Assembly: GCA_001600875.1 (NCBI GenBank)
Contig: BCLD01000027.1
Coordinates: forward strand, 158,640-222,639
Direction of reading: 5' to 3'
DNA from: Solicoccozyma terricola
Lineage: Eukaryota > Basidiomycota > Tremellomycetes > Filobasidiales > Piskurozymaceae
Length of the DNA: 64,000 nt
Both the position numbers and the translations under genes were made by a program. Positions 12,779 through 25,827 of the stretch are shown here, in pieces. The notes below the pieces were generated by a model, which made no database searches, had not been told where the DNA came from, and was given only the letters and a program-made list of their open reading frames with translations. The stretch's first letter is position 1. Each line of letters begins with the position of its first letter.

Positions 12779-14311
12779 ATGGCCAGTCGATCATCACGCA
12801 GGTCAGCAGCGGTAGCAGCGTCAGCCGCAATCTCAGCAACCGTCGCACACCATCCACCGCCGTCCCCCGTACGGCCTTCTCCACAGAGGCGGGTGCGAGC
12901 AGCGCGGACGTTGGCCAAGAGGGTGTCTTACAAGGAGATTCCCTTCGACGCAGATCTGGTGCAAGATGAGGATGATGATCAAGATGTTCATGCGGAGGAA
13001 GGCAAGGATGAAGAGGAAGTGGCCGTGATCCTGAAGAATGATGAGGAGGATGTTCAGGGTGACGTCGAGGAAGGTCAAGACCAAGGTGAAGAAGGTGAAT
13101 AATTCGTTCTACCTCTGCTTTCAGCCCACCCGCCACGTCCACTGCTGAACAAGTCCCCTTGCGCACGATGTCAGCTCCAGAACCAGCTTCAGACGTTCCA
13201 ACGCCGACCCCCGTAGAGCCGTACAAACGGATGCGCAATCGAAAAGGCGTTTTCCGCAGTCGGGTACGACAACGCCCACGAGCTTCACATTCAGCAACAC
13301 CGGCGGCCCTGGCGGCGAAACGTGGAGAGGGAGAAGAGGTCGATGGTTTGACTGGAACGCCTGATGGTGTTTTGCCGAAGAGAATGACGGGCGAGTAATC
13401 TGATTAGATTGTTGACATACAGTCGGTTTCGAGTTTCCTATCACTGACTGACACTTTGCATACCAACCCTCAGCTGACGCCGCGGCGACCATCGCGTCTC
13501 AGTGGCTCAAATACGACGTCAGTGACGTTCGCTTGGAGAGAATATCCCGGATGATCGTTTTCAAAGATAAGGGCATCAATGTGTACGCGACGGAACATGT
13601 TGGAGATGAACAACCTCCGATCGGAGATGGCAGCGGAGTGACCAGTCGAGCAATGTCCTTGCAACCTAGTGCGGGTACGGCTCCCGTTGGTGTAGAATAC
13701 CCGTTCCCGCAGATCAAGGTGGACGACGACGACTCGATGGAGATCGGCAGGAAACCAGATGGACCGGTAGGAGGCAGTGCAGAAGTCATTGTGGAGAGCG
13801 AGGAGGAAACGTTGAGAAAGAGGGGTGTTAAAAGAAGGAGAAGAGATATAGAACCTGGTGTCGTGAGAGGTGTTTACGAGGTGAGGAGTTCAAGTTGACG
13901 GGTGTGATTGTCCTTGTTCGATGCAGAAGCGTGCTGACGGCTTAAGGTTGCATCACCCTCGACCAGCCGCATACGCACATGCTACACGTCCCACAAGACC
14001 TGCAGCCTACCCATGCGACGACAGAACGACTGAACCCACTGCCACTCGTCACTCGTCCAGGTGAACCACCTGATTCCTTCAGTTGGCCGAACACTACATC
14101 AGGATACACTGCATTCAGCTCCACGCTCGGCGGTGAAAAGGTGGGACGGTACGGCAGAGGAGTGATGAGCATTGAATATGTAATGGAGGATGGGTGGGAC
14201 GAGTGGGTTGATGAGGTCGAGACAAAGAAGCAGATGGTGAAAGAAGCAGAGTTGTGGGCGGAGAGGGAAGGTAGGAGAGCGACGATGGATGGTCTGCCAT
14301 GCGAGACCTAG
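12779..14311 (+). CDS. RSC7/SWP82-like chromatin-remodelling subunit (tentative)
   Basis: Probable nuclear protein. The N-terminus is basic and Ala/Ser/Pro-rich (MASRSSRRSAAVAASAA...), followed by SYKEIPFDADLVQDEDDD and a long acidic stretch. A second exon has RMRNRKGVFRSRVRQRP. A third reads MIVFKDKGINVYATEHVG and ends in KRRRRDIEPGVVRGVYE, and a last exon continues PHTHMLHVPQDLQPTHATTERL. The order basic cluster, GVYE-x-HT, then QPT is what I recognise from the CRC_subunit family (yeast Npl6/Rsc7 and Swp82), components of RSC and SWI/SNF. The GVYE|PHTH splice (acceptor after ...gaccag) keeps phase. The first two introns are less clear. Ends ...GLPCET at a TAG. Without an alignment this remains a motif-level call; otherwise it is an acidic nuclear protein of unknown role. 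Confidence 0.5.
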
Positions 14312-14360
14312 CACGGTGTGGAGATGGTTGTGCTGTGGTGATGAGTTGTATCGACATTAG

Positions 14361-14425
14361 ACCCCCCCCCTCCATACCCATACCCCCATACCCCCTTCCC
14401 CCCCCCTCCCTCCCTTCCCCCGGCG
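14361..14425. repeat. C-rich tract (G-rich on the minus strand)
   Basis: More than six runs of four to ten cytosines separated by TA, TT or single bases, in the otherwise empty 313-base gap (14312-14625) between the RSC7-like gene and POM152. The minus strand has well over four G-runs and could form a quadruplex. It lies just past the upstream gene's stop, so it may also affect 3' end formation. Confidence 0.7.
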
Positions 14426-14625
14426 ACCTATGACGTGTTTAATTTAACTTGTTTTCGTCATTCAAGCGAGAGAGATTCATTCAACTTCAGGTCATGCAAT
14501 TCACCTTCAGGCAGCTCCGCTCGCATCGTCCTACCCCGGCCACACACACCCCGTCCATGTGGAGAGGTTCCATACATTGAAAGCGGCACGTGGATCCACA
14601 CGACAACGAACATCACGAAACAAAA

Positions 14626-17600
14626 ATGTCCAAGGTACAGCCACAGCAGCAAACGACGTCGTCGGCTCAAACGGCTCCGTCCCAACCACCTCGGATACCG
14701 GAAACATGGCTGACTGCAACCGAGCAGAGGCTGTATGCCGTGGCTCTTCTTGGTGGAATGCAGGTGAGGACGGAGGTATGACTGAAGTGGTTGGGACGCT
14801 ATTTGACCACCGTATCCTCCAATAGATCTACAAGCTCTCGGATGTTCTTTTCTACCTCGTTCAAACAACCATCACGTCCTCACCATCCGCTCGACTATCA
14901 CGCCCACTCCGCATCCTACAGCTATTACCATACAACTGGCTGACTCCCTATCTCTCACTGGAGAACCATTATCTACTGAAATGGCTATGGTGGGATGCCG
15001 TGCTAGTGGTGGGCATCGCTTTCTTGAGAATACCTGGATTGAGATATGGTTCAGGTAGGATGGCTGTGTATTTGAGTGTACTATGGCTATTGGACGCAGT
15101 GCTGATGGGGAAGTTCCAGGTGAGTTTGGGAGAAGGGGTGAGGAGGGGCTTATCCCAGTCGAGGTGTTACTGACACGCCCAACCCCTCAAAGATCTGGCC
15201 TGCCGTCCTGCAAATATTGACCATGTGTTTCCATTGTACGTTAATATGGATAGACTGAAGTGGAATCCTCTAACCCTTCAACATACCGACAGTCGCTCTC
15301 AATCCTTTCGGCAAGGTCACAACTCTGTCGGATCACTCAGTTCGACCCAACGACGTTATACGACCGGATAGCCATCTACTAGGTTCTCTGACCTTGAAGA
15401 TGCAGCCAGCTGGGTGCGCAATTTCCGTGGAACTTTCCCTACGCTGAGGGTATGCCACGGTATACCAAAGGCTGACTTTCCTCCACGTCACAGCATCGCT
15501 CACTTCAACCCCACCGGAGCGACCTATTGCATTCCTCCAGATCAAGCGGGACAACCTGTCTTCATTCCCATAGTAGTGAACAGTTCCAATCCGGATATCA
15601 TTCGATACAGCGTGCGGTCTCTCGATAGCAGCACCAGGGATATAACCACTTGGGAGGATTCCATTCCATCATCGCACCTCGTACGACCCAAAGCTTCGAC
15701 TCTGTTGAAGCATCGCCAAGAGACGGCATTTGATGATGATGACGATGATATTCCGATTTCAAATGCAGAACGCATGGTCGAGTACAGGGAAGCCAACCCT
15801 TCAAGTGACGCGGCTAGCGATGGTTTCAACAGGCAATCCTCGGTTAGACCTGGAGATATGATCTCGTCGCTTCCTTTGAACCTGGAACCCACACAACACA
15901 TCTACTTTCTCCCCGTGACCAGGACCGGACATGTGGATCTCGTTAGAATCATTGATGACGACGGCATCGACTTCAAGATACGCAAGACACCTGGCGCTCT
16001 CGTCATCGAATGCCCGAGTGAAGGTGGCGTCATCACCACCATCGAGTCAAGCAAATCCATCATACCAAGTCGCCGTAAGAAGCAAGATGAGAAGATTGAA
16101 CAGCGTTGTGTAGGAAGCGACGATATCGTAGAGATGCAGGTCAAGGGAGTGGGCACACTAAGCGTCGGATGGAGAATCGAGGAGATTGGAGGACGACGAA
16201 CGGTCGAAGAGGGTCTTATCGAAGGCATCGAAAGCCCAGAAGAGGCTAGTCCGATGACGGACGGACTCTCGACCGACCAACAGCTCGTTCTCCGTGATAA
16301 ATCGAGACCGGCGCTGCTGAACCCGCTATCACCCTACATGCACACGGTGTCGCTTCCTATCTCGCATTCCCGGGCCGGAACATATGATGTGGTCCTTCAC
16401 ACCATCGTTGACTCATACAACAACGTCTTCCATCCGCCTAGAGAAACGTCCGTGCGCAGATTCCAGGTTTTCGACCGTCCCCAGATCAATTTTTCGTCCG
16501 CATGCTCCGGTGGTCAACCGTTGCAGCTGCTCGAGGGCGGAGAGGTTTCGTTGTATGTTGTTGCGTCCGGCAAGGCTTCCTCCGAGGAACTCACCGCACA
16601 GTTGTCATACCGGGCAATTGACGCCGGCAAGGAAGATAACTGGGCAAAGGAAATCAAAATATCCGGCAAGGAGACGATCATCAAGGCGTCACAACCCGGT
16701 ATCTACTCATTGGACAACGCCAGGGGCCCAGTCTGCCCTGGTACTGTGGTCGAACCCGCAAGCTGCCTGGTCAAGGTCGTACCGCGCCCTCATGCTGTGG
16801 TTTCCACGACTAGATTGCCTGGCTGGTAGGTGACGAGCTTGTTACTCACATTTGCTGTTCTTCGCTCATTTGTATCCCCGGACAGTAATGGTGACGTTGG
16901 TATGCACGCCACATTCGAAATGACAGGAACGCCACCTTTCACGATCCACTACGAGCGCAAGAAAAAAGAGGATGGGAAGCTTGTTCGAGGAACAAGACAA
17001 TTCAACGGAGTACGAGGGGAGATAGATCTCACACCTGAGACGGCAGGGGAGTACACATATGTGAGTTTTGCTGGACCTGTGATAGGATAATCGGTCTGAC
17101 GTTGCCGCCTGTTCTCCAGACGTTCAACACCATCGACGACAGCAAGTACAAGGGTATTTCTTTGTCTGCCAACCCGTTCACTCAGATCGTCCATCCCGAG
17201 GCCAGTGTCAGAGTTATATCGCCGCCTCGCCGAGAAATATGGAGTTGTGCCACGAATAAGACGGATTTCCATTTCAACATTGACGTAGGTGTGTGCGCTC
17301 GCTCGGCGCACGGTCACCTGACTCATATCGTCGCGATTTTGTCCACAGGGCACTGCACCATTCAGTATCGAGTACTCAATTTCATGGCCAGGTGGAGTAG
17401 AAGTAAAAACGCATTCAGCCACGACATCAGAACGTCAGACGATCGATATCGAGGTCCCTAAAGACCTTTGCGACCAAGCATCCGGAGGCGGCATTTTCAA
17501 CGTGGAAATTCTGAAGGTGCAAGACGGCAATGGCTGTAGCAAAACCTTTATGAACCAGAAGGTGGCGTTTGAGGTGAAATCTACCAGGGTGAGGATGCCG

Positions 17601-19744
17601 GAGGGTCTTCTTGTTGTCCCCCAAGACTGACAAAAGGGCACTCTCCTCCTGTCGTAGCCTACCGTCCGTTTCGGGACGATTTCAGGCAAATCATCGCTGT
17701 CTCTGTCTGAAGGCGCTGGAGCCAAGCTGCCCATACACCTAAGTGGTCAAGGGGTAAGTTTACCTGGAGTCTCACCGTGCGCCGCACTCGTTTACTTTTC
17801 TCTTCGATATGCAGCCATGGAATGCCAGAATACGTGGTCCAGATGGCAAAGTTCGCGACTTACGACTCAGCTCCTTAAATGATGTTGTAGATGTAAAGCA
17901 GGATGGCATTTACGAACTGACAGAGGTGCGTTTACTCGGGACGGATATCGGATGTTGCAATGTTAATTCTGCTTTCCGCGCTCGAAGGTTTCGGACTTGC
18001 ATTGCAAGGGGAGCGTTGTAGCCGGAGAGAACCGCTTCGAGATTGCCTACATTCCTCGTCCCAGGCTCAGTTTGGTCTCCCAGGATTTCAAGGCCAACAA
18101 CGGTCGCGTTTATCAGCGGGAAGACATATGTTCCGGTGTGGAAGATCACCTGGTCTTGTCCGTGCAAGGTATGTACTTCTTGAATTGCGATTCGGTCGAC
18201 ACGACTAACGTTTTTGCTCGCTTACCCTCAGGCCAAGGCCCCTTCCATGTACCGTACCGGCACACTCACAAAGCGATCGATGGGCACAAGGAAACTTCCA
18301 TGCAAACCTTGCGCTTTGCGCAGGATCATGGCGCGTTGCATCTCTCTTCAATCCCCGGCGAGCACACCTATGACGTTATGGCTGTTGGTGATCACGCATA
18401 TCCTCTGTCAGGCGATAAAAAGATCGACAAGACACCGATCTATACATTCACCCAGAAAGTCAACCTTCGACCGAGAGCAACTGTCGAGTCACCGAAGAAA
18501 CCATCGCTGTGTCTGAATGATACTTTGAAAAAAGGGTCCGCCGACAGTAGCGTCGTGCACCTACGAGGAGAGCCTCCATTCGCAATTGACATTGAGATTC
18601 TCCCACCTGGATCTCGAAAACCCGTGGTGCATACCATCAACGACATCCTGAGTCACAAATGGCCCATCTCTCTTCCGGATCACGTCTTTACCGTACCCGG
18701 TACCCATAGATTGAGAGTTGCCGGTATTAGGGACGCGTCTAAATGTGCAGCCGAAGTGTCAGAGGATGACATAGTGTCGATGGACATTGATGTCGTAGAA
18801 CCGGCGTCGATAATGGCAGTTGATCGGCGCAAGCACCATTGCGTCGGAGATATGTTGGACTTTGTCTTGCAAGGTGAGATGCGATGTTAGGCTGTCTTAT
18901 CATACGAGCTGACAACTGGCGCCGTGTTACAAGGCACCTCTCCTTGGACTGTGACGTGAGTGTTTTGCGCGAGAACCCTAAGGCCGGATGTTGACGATTT
19001 GTCAATACAATTCCTCAGTTACGTTTGGAACGGCAAAACCCAAAAGACTGCCGTCAAGACCTCTCAATTTTCCCGTCTCGCAGATAAACCAGGAGTTTTC
19101 TCGATCTCGAGCGTCGCACATCAGCAGAACCAGGTAACTATCACCCCAGAAGGACTGATATATCATCCGCTTAACACTCTATATTGTCATCCAGTGTCTC
19201 GCGGTGGTGACCGACATTGAGCGTACCATACATCCAATACCTATGGCCAAGGTGAAGGAAGGTAACACTCTCGTTCAAAATTTACATGAGGGCAAGTCGA
19301 TTGTGTGCGCGTCACGTCGACCGGATCCTGACTCATGTTTTGGGACACTGCAGGTGATCAAGTCGACATCATCTTCACTTTCAAGGGAACGCCTCCTTTC
19401 ACCTTGTAGGTGGATTCAAAAGGCGCCCGTTTTCACCACTCTACTGACTGTCTAATCCCCTTGACCAGCACATATGTGCGCTCGATGCCAACGGGCAAGA
19501 GGGGCGCAATGATCGCACAAGAGACTCTTGTAAGTCTGTGAGCGCGACTACCGAGCCCCAGCCGGACTGAGATACTCTGTTTCCCATACAGACAATCTCT
19601 GACATCATGGAGAACACGTACACCATTATGGCGTCGACGGAGGGAGAGTATCACGTCACCTACATCGCCGATGCTTTCTGCAGCTTTCCTCCAAAGGCAC
19701 AGGGCAACACGGGCAGCTCAGGACAAAATCTGATCACATTTTGA
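14626..19744 (+). CDS. POM152: Nucleoporin POM152
   Basis: Membrane-ring nucleoporin that anchors the nuclear pore complex in the pore membrane through a short cytosolic/pore-side N-terminus and a long lumenal chain of Ig-like repeats. Exon 1 (14626-14763) begins MSKVQPQQQTTSS and ends in PETWLTATEQRLYAVALLGGMQ. Exon 2 (14826-15119) has hydrophobic segments around DVLFYLVQTT and WWDAVLVVGIAFLRIPG. The next exons give IWPAVLQILTMCFH and SLNPFGKVTTLSDHSVRPNDV. The lumenal domain (from about 15,490) carries FNPTGATYCIPPDQAGQPVFIPIVVNSS and several FxIxYxR/GxYTY-type Ig repeat signatures, e.g. GTPPFTIHYERKK...GEYTYVSF at about 16,930-17,060 and similar strands to the end. About 15-20 short introns; roughly 1,300 residues, as expected for the family. 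Ends ...GQNLITF. Confidence 0.85.
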
Positions 19745-19881
19745 GCGTAAGGGGTTCAAAAAAGACGTAGAAGCCATTTCCATCGGGAGAAAATTGTTTT
19801 GTTACATAACGAGAAACTCTGTCATGACGATATAACGATCCAAAATAAAACTTTGCATTTGTTGGTCGATCAAATCACCTC

Positions 19882-21610
19882 TCACAACGGCTCGACGTTC
19901 TCCTTGGGACCGAGGGGCACGACGCTGGTTGGGTTGATCTGCGTGTGAGACCAGTAGTAGTGCTCCTTGATGTGTTTGAAGTCGGTGGTGTTCTTGAATG
20001 CTGGATTGTTCCAGTAGAGGTTCTTGAGCCAGCGGTTGATTTGTGGGTAGCCGTGACGGACTGTTTGTGGAGGGGCAATAGGGGGCAATGAGGGGCAATT
20101 TAGGGGTACGGGAAGTTACGCATACTCACTCATGTTGATGTTACACTTGAAGTGACCATGGTAGACTGCAACTTGAACACATTAGTCGCGGATCCTTGGC
20201 ACCGTGACGAACATTGTGACTCACCCGGATCAAACCTCACGATCGTGGTGTACAATCTGTTGGCGGGTCGTGAACGATGAGCACCTCGACCTTCCCTGTG
20301 GATGGTTCTCCCCGTCCCTCCACTCACCTGATGTCAGCCTCGGTGAGTTTCCCACCGATAAGATATTCCCTTCCATCGGACAATATCTTCTCAAGACGGT
20401 CCAACGAAGCGAAGAGGGGGACGACGGCGTTCTCGTACGCAGACTGGGTGGTCGCAAAGCCAGCTTTGTATACCTGTGTGTTGTGAAGGTTTTTTTTCCG
20501 TCAGACAATCGTCATGCTGTAGTTGCATTCGGGGTGTATTGCCAAACTCACTCCGTTGTTGACAGTGTCGTAGACCCTGGGGATACAGGTCGGTCTGTCA
20601 ATAAACGCCGTGGTGTGAAATAAAAAGACACGAGGTCTCACCATTCATTAAGCTCATCGATCTCGTTTCTCAATTCCTTGGGATAGAAATCGAGCTTCTG
20701 TTTATCGGCCGGGAGGAGTGAATCGAATCCCGAGTTGAACATTCGGATGATTTCAGACGATTCGTTGTTGACGATGGTTTCTTCTTTGGTGTCCCAGAGG
20801 ATGGGCACTGGGTGGACGATACGCCATCAGCATTGCAAAACGAGTGAGGTTCTACCGGTAGCCCGCTCGCGTACCAGTGAATCGATCAGGGTAATCTATA
20901 ACACGGCTCTCGATCAGCTCTCCCGATCTCGTTCAAGCGGCCGACCATTCCACCACCAACTCACCCTTCTCAGCCTTGAAATACAAATCACGAACATGTT
21001 TACTGCCGTACAACTTGTCTCCTGTTGCATTCTTCATCTCCAAAACTTGATCCGTTTCGTCTTTCTCTGAGGGTGAAGCAAACGCCCAGCCTAGTTTGCC
21101 CATGTGTGGGTGAACGATGGAAACGTCTGAAGACCGAGGTCGAGAAGGCAGGGCGGGGCGGGGCGGGATATGTTGGATTCAGATGATGGATAAGAGATAG
21201 GACGGAGATAACGACTCACCCATGATATCTTGCATTCCCTTGAGTTCACGGACGATAAGAGTTCGATGCGCCCACGGACTAGAGGAGATATTTTGGCCGA
21301 TCAAAGTCAGGGAATAATGCGGTGACATGTATAAACGACCAGGGGATCAACACCTACCAGGCCAGGCTGACGTAGAGATGATATCGACCTGTACGAATGA
21401 TCGGCAATGGTTGGCACCATACTCCTACTCGTCCAAATGAGGGGTGGACATTGTGAACATACCCTTCTCGGGTTCAAACTTGCCCCCCTGCTCGACTTCC
21501 TGCCTGAACTTGCTAACCTGACGCTTGAACTCGCCATCGGTGCTGGCCCACTTGGTGATATCCTTTGCTGCTGTGGATGACATGGTGCGAGATGCGACTC
21601 TAGCAAGCAT
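19882..21610 (-). CDS. Glutathionyl-hydroquinone reductase (xi-class GST, ECM4/GTO type)
   Basis: Reduces glutathionyl-hydroquinones and related conjugates using glutathione. The exon chain reads [28 protein letters not shown]..., then [29 protein letters not shown] with the catalytic Cys in the CPWA motif formed exactly across an intron, then [69 protein letters not shown] and the C-terminal [15 protein letters not shown] motif, ending ...GPKENVEPL. All are hallmarks of the family. Start: either 21610 ([12 protein letters not shown]..., a possible short mitochondrial extension) or 21583 (cytosolic form); alternative use could give two locations. The flavin monooxygenase lies divergent, 168 bases upstream. 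Confidence 0.9.
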
Positions 21611-21623
21611 GTAGTGTTGTTGT

Positions 21624-21653
21624 TGAGAGAGAGAGGGGGGGAGGGGGGGGGGA
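21624..21653. repeat. GA and poly-G tract in the GHR/FMO divergent promoter
   Basis: A short GA repeat followed by G-runs of seven and ten bases, just upstream of the reductase start on the opposite strand. Simple-sequence tract; possible quadruplex-forming strand. Confidence 0.55.
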
Positions 21654-21778
21654 TGGATGATGGTTATATAGGCCGTGCCCGGCCCACATGGCTGCCACGT
21701 GGCACATAGATGGCAGAATATTACGAATCCTTCTCACCACCACCACCACCAGGCCTACGTCCATTATCAATCGGTATC

Positions 21779-23714
21779 ATGGTTCCCTCCATGGCTTCGG
21801 CTTCCCTCCCCGTCAGCCGCATCGCTGTCATTGGCGCAGGAGCGGCCGGTATCACGCAAGCGAAACAGATCGTAGATGCCTGGACTACCGGTGGCGCAGA
21901 GACGGGTTTGCACCTCGACGTCTTTGAAGCGAGGGACAAGGTTGGCGGGGTATGGTGAGCCTGAGCCTCACAGCCAGGGCCGCGCGCACGCGGACCATCT
22001 GCACGAACTGACACTGTTCACGTTGGCGCACAACAGGATAGAAGACCCGCATCCTCCTCCACCGGTTTTGCGAAGAAACAGTGTGGGGAAATTGTTCGCC
22101 ATGTCCTCGGAACCTGGCGTTCAGCCTAGTCCTATATACCCAGGACTACGAACCAATCTGCCCAAGGTGAGCTCGTCCTCTATATGATCTATGGCTCTCG
22201 GTTGTTGCTCACGCCGTTAGGTGCTCTCAGCAACTGATGTCCTACCGCACGGAACCGTTCCCGGAAGATATCCCCATCTTTCCTCACGCTTCGGAAGTTT
22301 GCACATATCTCCAGACTTGCGCTGAGAAATGGGATATCCAGAAATATATCCGGTTCAATACCGCTGTTCGGAGAGTAAGGAAAAGTGCTTTTGGGAATGG
22401 TAAAGCTTGGTCGGTAGACGTCGAGAACTTGCAAGATGGATCGATGGAAAGCAACGAGTATGATTTCGTGTCTGTTGCAAACGGGCATTATGAAAAGGCC
22501 AACCTGCCAGAGATTCCTGGATTGAGGTGAGCTGCTGGACGCCCGTTTGGTGGTATAGGTGTTGGCTTTTTTCTAAATCGAGAAAATCAAGTGGATTCGC
22601 AGGAAGGATTGTCCATTCAAGGTGGTACCGACAGCCAGAGGAATTCGTTGGACAGGTGAATCCAGATGCTATCTTTCTACACCGAGGGTCGTTCTAATGC
22701 CTAATCATCCGCATTACCCCAGCACGTCCTCGTCGTCGGAGCCTTCGCCTCGGGCTCAGACATTGCTCGTGAGCTCGCCATGCTCAATCTGCCAACAAGC
22801 GAACACGCTCTTCCGACACCCGCATCATCACGATCTCAAACCCCTCAGAGACCACGAACGCACGTCTATCAGTCGTCATCAGGGGTAGAAAACCCATACA
22901 ATGCCCCTGGGACCGAACCATGGCGACAATTCGTGCAACTACACGGCTTGATAGACAGAATAGAGGCAGATAAGATCGTTTTTAAAGATGAATTAGAGTT
23001 GACGGGAATCGATACGATCATCTTCGCTACGGGCTACGAATATTACTTCCCCTTCTTCAAAGTGGACGATGAGCCGTGGTTGAGTGAGGAGAGAAAGTTG
23101 GTGGCGGACGTAGTGGGCGATATGGAAAGCGTCCAGCCAGAGTTCGATCAGGGAGGAATGAGAGGGCTTGGGATGCAACATCTGGATGAGTTGATGATGT
23201 TCCTACAAGACGATCGAAGTATGGCTCTGTTGGGTCTGGGTGAGAGGAAAAAAAAGATTGCCCGCGATAAACAACAGGTGCTAACGAAAGTTGCTCCGAC
23301 ACAGTATACCAAGTAGTACCATTCCCTCTATTCGAGATACAATCCCACCTCGTCGCTCTCCTCTGGTCCGGCAGGTTGCCTGATTTTCCGGCCCACCCCA
23401 GTCTCCCACCGCACCCACGCGAGGATCAAGCTGCGTCGCTTCCATCTCCGCCTAACGAGGTTGACGGGTCGCCGCTTGCCCATGCACCACCCTCCCTAGT
23501 GGCGCCTCCCCCTCCCGCCAAGAAAAGATACACCGAGATTATCCGTGGCGCGCTGGTGTTCGGCTTTCCTTACGAATACACCTACAGCAATTATCTCCTC
23601 CATTTATGCGCAGCGGCTGACGGAGGTGAGCAGGGAGGCTGGGGTAAGGTAGAAGATTGGAGATGGGATTGGAGACGGGATACCGGATTAAGGAAGAGGA
23701 CGCTGGGGTACTGA
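21779..23714 (+). CDS. Flavin-containing monooxygenase (FMO family)
   Basis: NADPH- and FAD-dependent oxygenase of soft nucleophiles. The FAD Rossmann motif VIGAGAAGI is at the start of exon 1, ending in DKVGGVW. Then IEDPHPPPPVLRRNSVG, ...LRTNLPK, a long exon with MSYRTEPFPEDIPIFPHASEV, VSVANGHYEKANLPEIPG, the FMO signature region GRIVHSRWYRQP, and the second Rossmann segment HVLVVGAFASGSDIARELA (usual GxGxSG is GAFASG). Later: TGIDTIIFATGYEYYFPFF, the ATGY motif of the family. An intron with donor after TTGGGTCTGG (23240) bridges into YQVVPFPLFEIQSHLVALLWSGRLP, removing an apparent in-frame stop. Ends RKRTLGY at TGA. An upstream in-frame ATG at 21710 would add 23 residues; 21779 is preferred as it starts just before the conserved strand. 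Confidence 0.85.
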
Positions 23715-23787
23715 TCATAGAGCTGGCTGGGTTGTTAATAGAACTGTTGTTATATCCTTTTACGTCGTTCAAATCGCATTTCCAGGT

Positions 23788-24569
23788 TCAAAAGAATGAC
23801 GCCAACCACCTCGCCTCTCTGGCCATCTCCTCATCCGTTCTCGGCTTCCTATCGTCATCGTGGGGTACTTGCAAGGTCGGCATGGGTCCAATCCTCGGCT
23901 GAACGGCGTCGGCCAAATCGCCTGCCAATCCGTATTCATTCTCTTCCAGACGATTGTAAAAATCATCGGAGCCTGCGTACGTGTCGGTGGGGTTTCGTGG
24001 AATTATGTGGACGTGGACGTGAGGCACCGATTGGTTGGCTGACTTGCCATCCTGTTCGCGATATGGAATAAGCCGTGAGGTGCACCTAGCGGGGAAACTT
24101 GACCAGTGGACGTACCTGAACAGCTATAGACAGAGAGTCCGCACCGAATGCCGTCTGAACGACCTTGCCGATCTTCGACACTGACTGAAAGAGATCCGCG
24201 AGCTCGTCATCTTGAAGGTCTCCCAGGCGAGACACACATCGATAGGGTACCACAAGAATGTCTAGCATGGGAAGGTGATGTCAGAAAAGAGGTAATGGCA
24301 AGGAGAGACCGCGGTCATCTTACGGCCAGCTATGAGCGAGAGGGAAGGCAGGTCAGTGAAGTGAACAAAATGATACATGCAGTCCGACTCACGAAGCAGC
24401 GGTTTTAGGTTCACTAGACCGTAGGTTAGAGTACCTCGATAGAAGGCTGTGTGATGCCGGGTATTCAGCTGCAATAACGCATATCCAGGATATACGTACC
24501 ATACTCACCTTGACTGGTAACATCGAACTTGGAGAAAAAAATGAGAGATGTCTTTGAAACGATAGTCAT
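23788..24569 (-). CDS. Fhit/HNT2-type HIT-family dinucleoside polyphosphate hydrolase
   Basis: Histidine-triad hydrolase expected to cleave Ap3A to AMP and ADP. The proposed start at 24567-24569 opens MTIVSKTSLIFFSKFDVTSQ, matching the FSKF...T.QVFY start of fungal homologues, and continues through small exons (VFYRT, LTYGLVNLKPLL, DILVVPYRCVSRLGDLQDDELADLF). The triad PHVHVHIIPR is intact, followed by FYNRLEENEYGL and a C-terminal EMAREARWLASFF. A long upstream in-frame-looking ORF (to 24735) is in a different frame and is not used. Convergent with the monooxygenase, 73 bases between stops. Confidence 0.85.
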
Positions 24570-24849
24570 TTCGGCACGAAAACGCCGAGTGGTTCACAGC
24601 CTCGAGCTGCGCAGGGTTATTGAAGCAAGTGATATCCCGGTCACCGACACAGAGTCCGAACTGACAGCGCATAACACAGTCGAACTGCATTACGTATAGC
24701 AAGATCTGCATTGAGCGAGCGAAATATGACGTCATCGCTGGAAAACCTCCAACGACAACGAACGTGTAAATTGTACAGACTTTGTACAGGCAGTTACAAG
24801 TTGGAACAGGAACCAGTCGGTCTGGACCTCTACGGACGACTGTCTCCTC

Positions 24850-25827
24850 TTAATATGACACGCTCACCACCTTACCCCTGTACTCGTCCCAGTTCGGCGC
24901 TATCCCTTCCACGATAAGGTGTGCTACATCCTTCCGACTGATAGTATATCCGCCGCCGTTCTCATCCTGCACTTTGTAAGGCGGCTTGTTCTTCCTCTCT
25001 TGAGGAGATTTGTCGCCCTGCGCATCACCATCGGTGAACAATGCGGCGCGGATGATTACGACGTCGTGGAGTGACCCCGGCGAAGGTAATCCACTCTGCC
25101 AGTCATCCGGGAGGAAGTTGGCTGGTGGTCCGTCGCTGTCATTCCATGGCAAGCCAGCACAGTATGCCAAAACTTTCTCCATTCCCTCCTTGTCGGCATG
25201 TGGCTGAGCGAGGGCATACGAGTAGAGAGGTTTCCACAGGAGAGGGAGATTGGCATGGGACGCGTGGGTAAGACCAGTCGTGGATACCACGACGATGTGT
25301 ACAGAGGGCGATGGAAGAGTGCGAAGAGTGTTGAGCATACATTTCGTAACGAGGTCGGGTGGGGAGACGAGGAAGCCACGGAGGAGAGAGAAGCCGGGAA
25401 TACCGCCTGGAGGGGACAAGTTGTTTTGTTTAGCATTGGAATTGGGAGTGTGTGCAAAGGCTCATGCACATACCGACAGTGAATAGCAAGACATCGACCT
25501 TCTCTTCCCCTTCCCCCTTCGCAGCTTCCTCCCACGCCCTAGCAACATCCTCCTTGATCAAGGCGTCTCCAGGGATCAAGCGAGCTGTCCCAGCCTTTAC
25601 GTATGATTGTATCGCTGAATCGGCAGCGAAGACGTCGGGTTTGCGGAGGAGGAATGTGACGATGTTGCCTTTGGCTGGAGGGAGGATGAGCGGTGGTCAG
25701 ATTGGTTATCGTCCAGCACAAACAAGCTAGTACCGGCGGCGGCGCAAAGATACCCACCGAGCAGACGAAGCGAGGCATGGTAGCCCACGTTTCGGGAACC
25801 GCCGATGGATAGGACCTTGAGTGGCAT
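24850..25827 (-). CDS. NmrA/NAD-dependent epimerase-like Rossmann protein
   Basis: Atypical short-chain dehydrogenase fold. Exon 1 begins MPLKVLSIGGSRNVGYHASLRLL, where IGGSRNVG corresponds to the GxxGxxG dinucleotide loop. Exon 2 has VTFLLRKPDVFAAD...LIPGDALIKEDVARAWEEA and exon 3 (VDVLLFTVGGIPGFSL...) continues as one long frame to ...IVEGIAPNWDEYRGKVVSVSY. No Ser-Tyr-Lys triad is obvious, so this may bind NAD(P) as a sensor or as an atypical reductase rather than act as a classical SDR. Next gene upstream on the same strand is a true SDR, 272 bases away. Substrate unknown. Confidence 0.7.

Noticed and set aside
12765..13238. Long minus-strand frame rich in His/Leu/Pro opposite the RSC7-like gene
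   Set aside because: It is the reverse of an acidic, Ala/Asp/Glu-rich exon, which always yields Leu/His/Ile-rich antisense frames.
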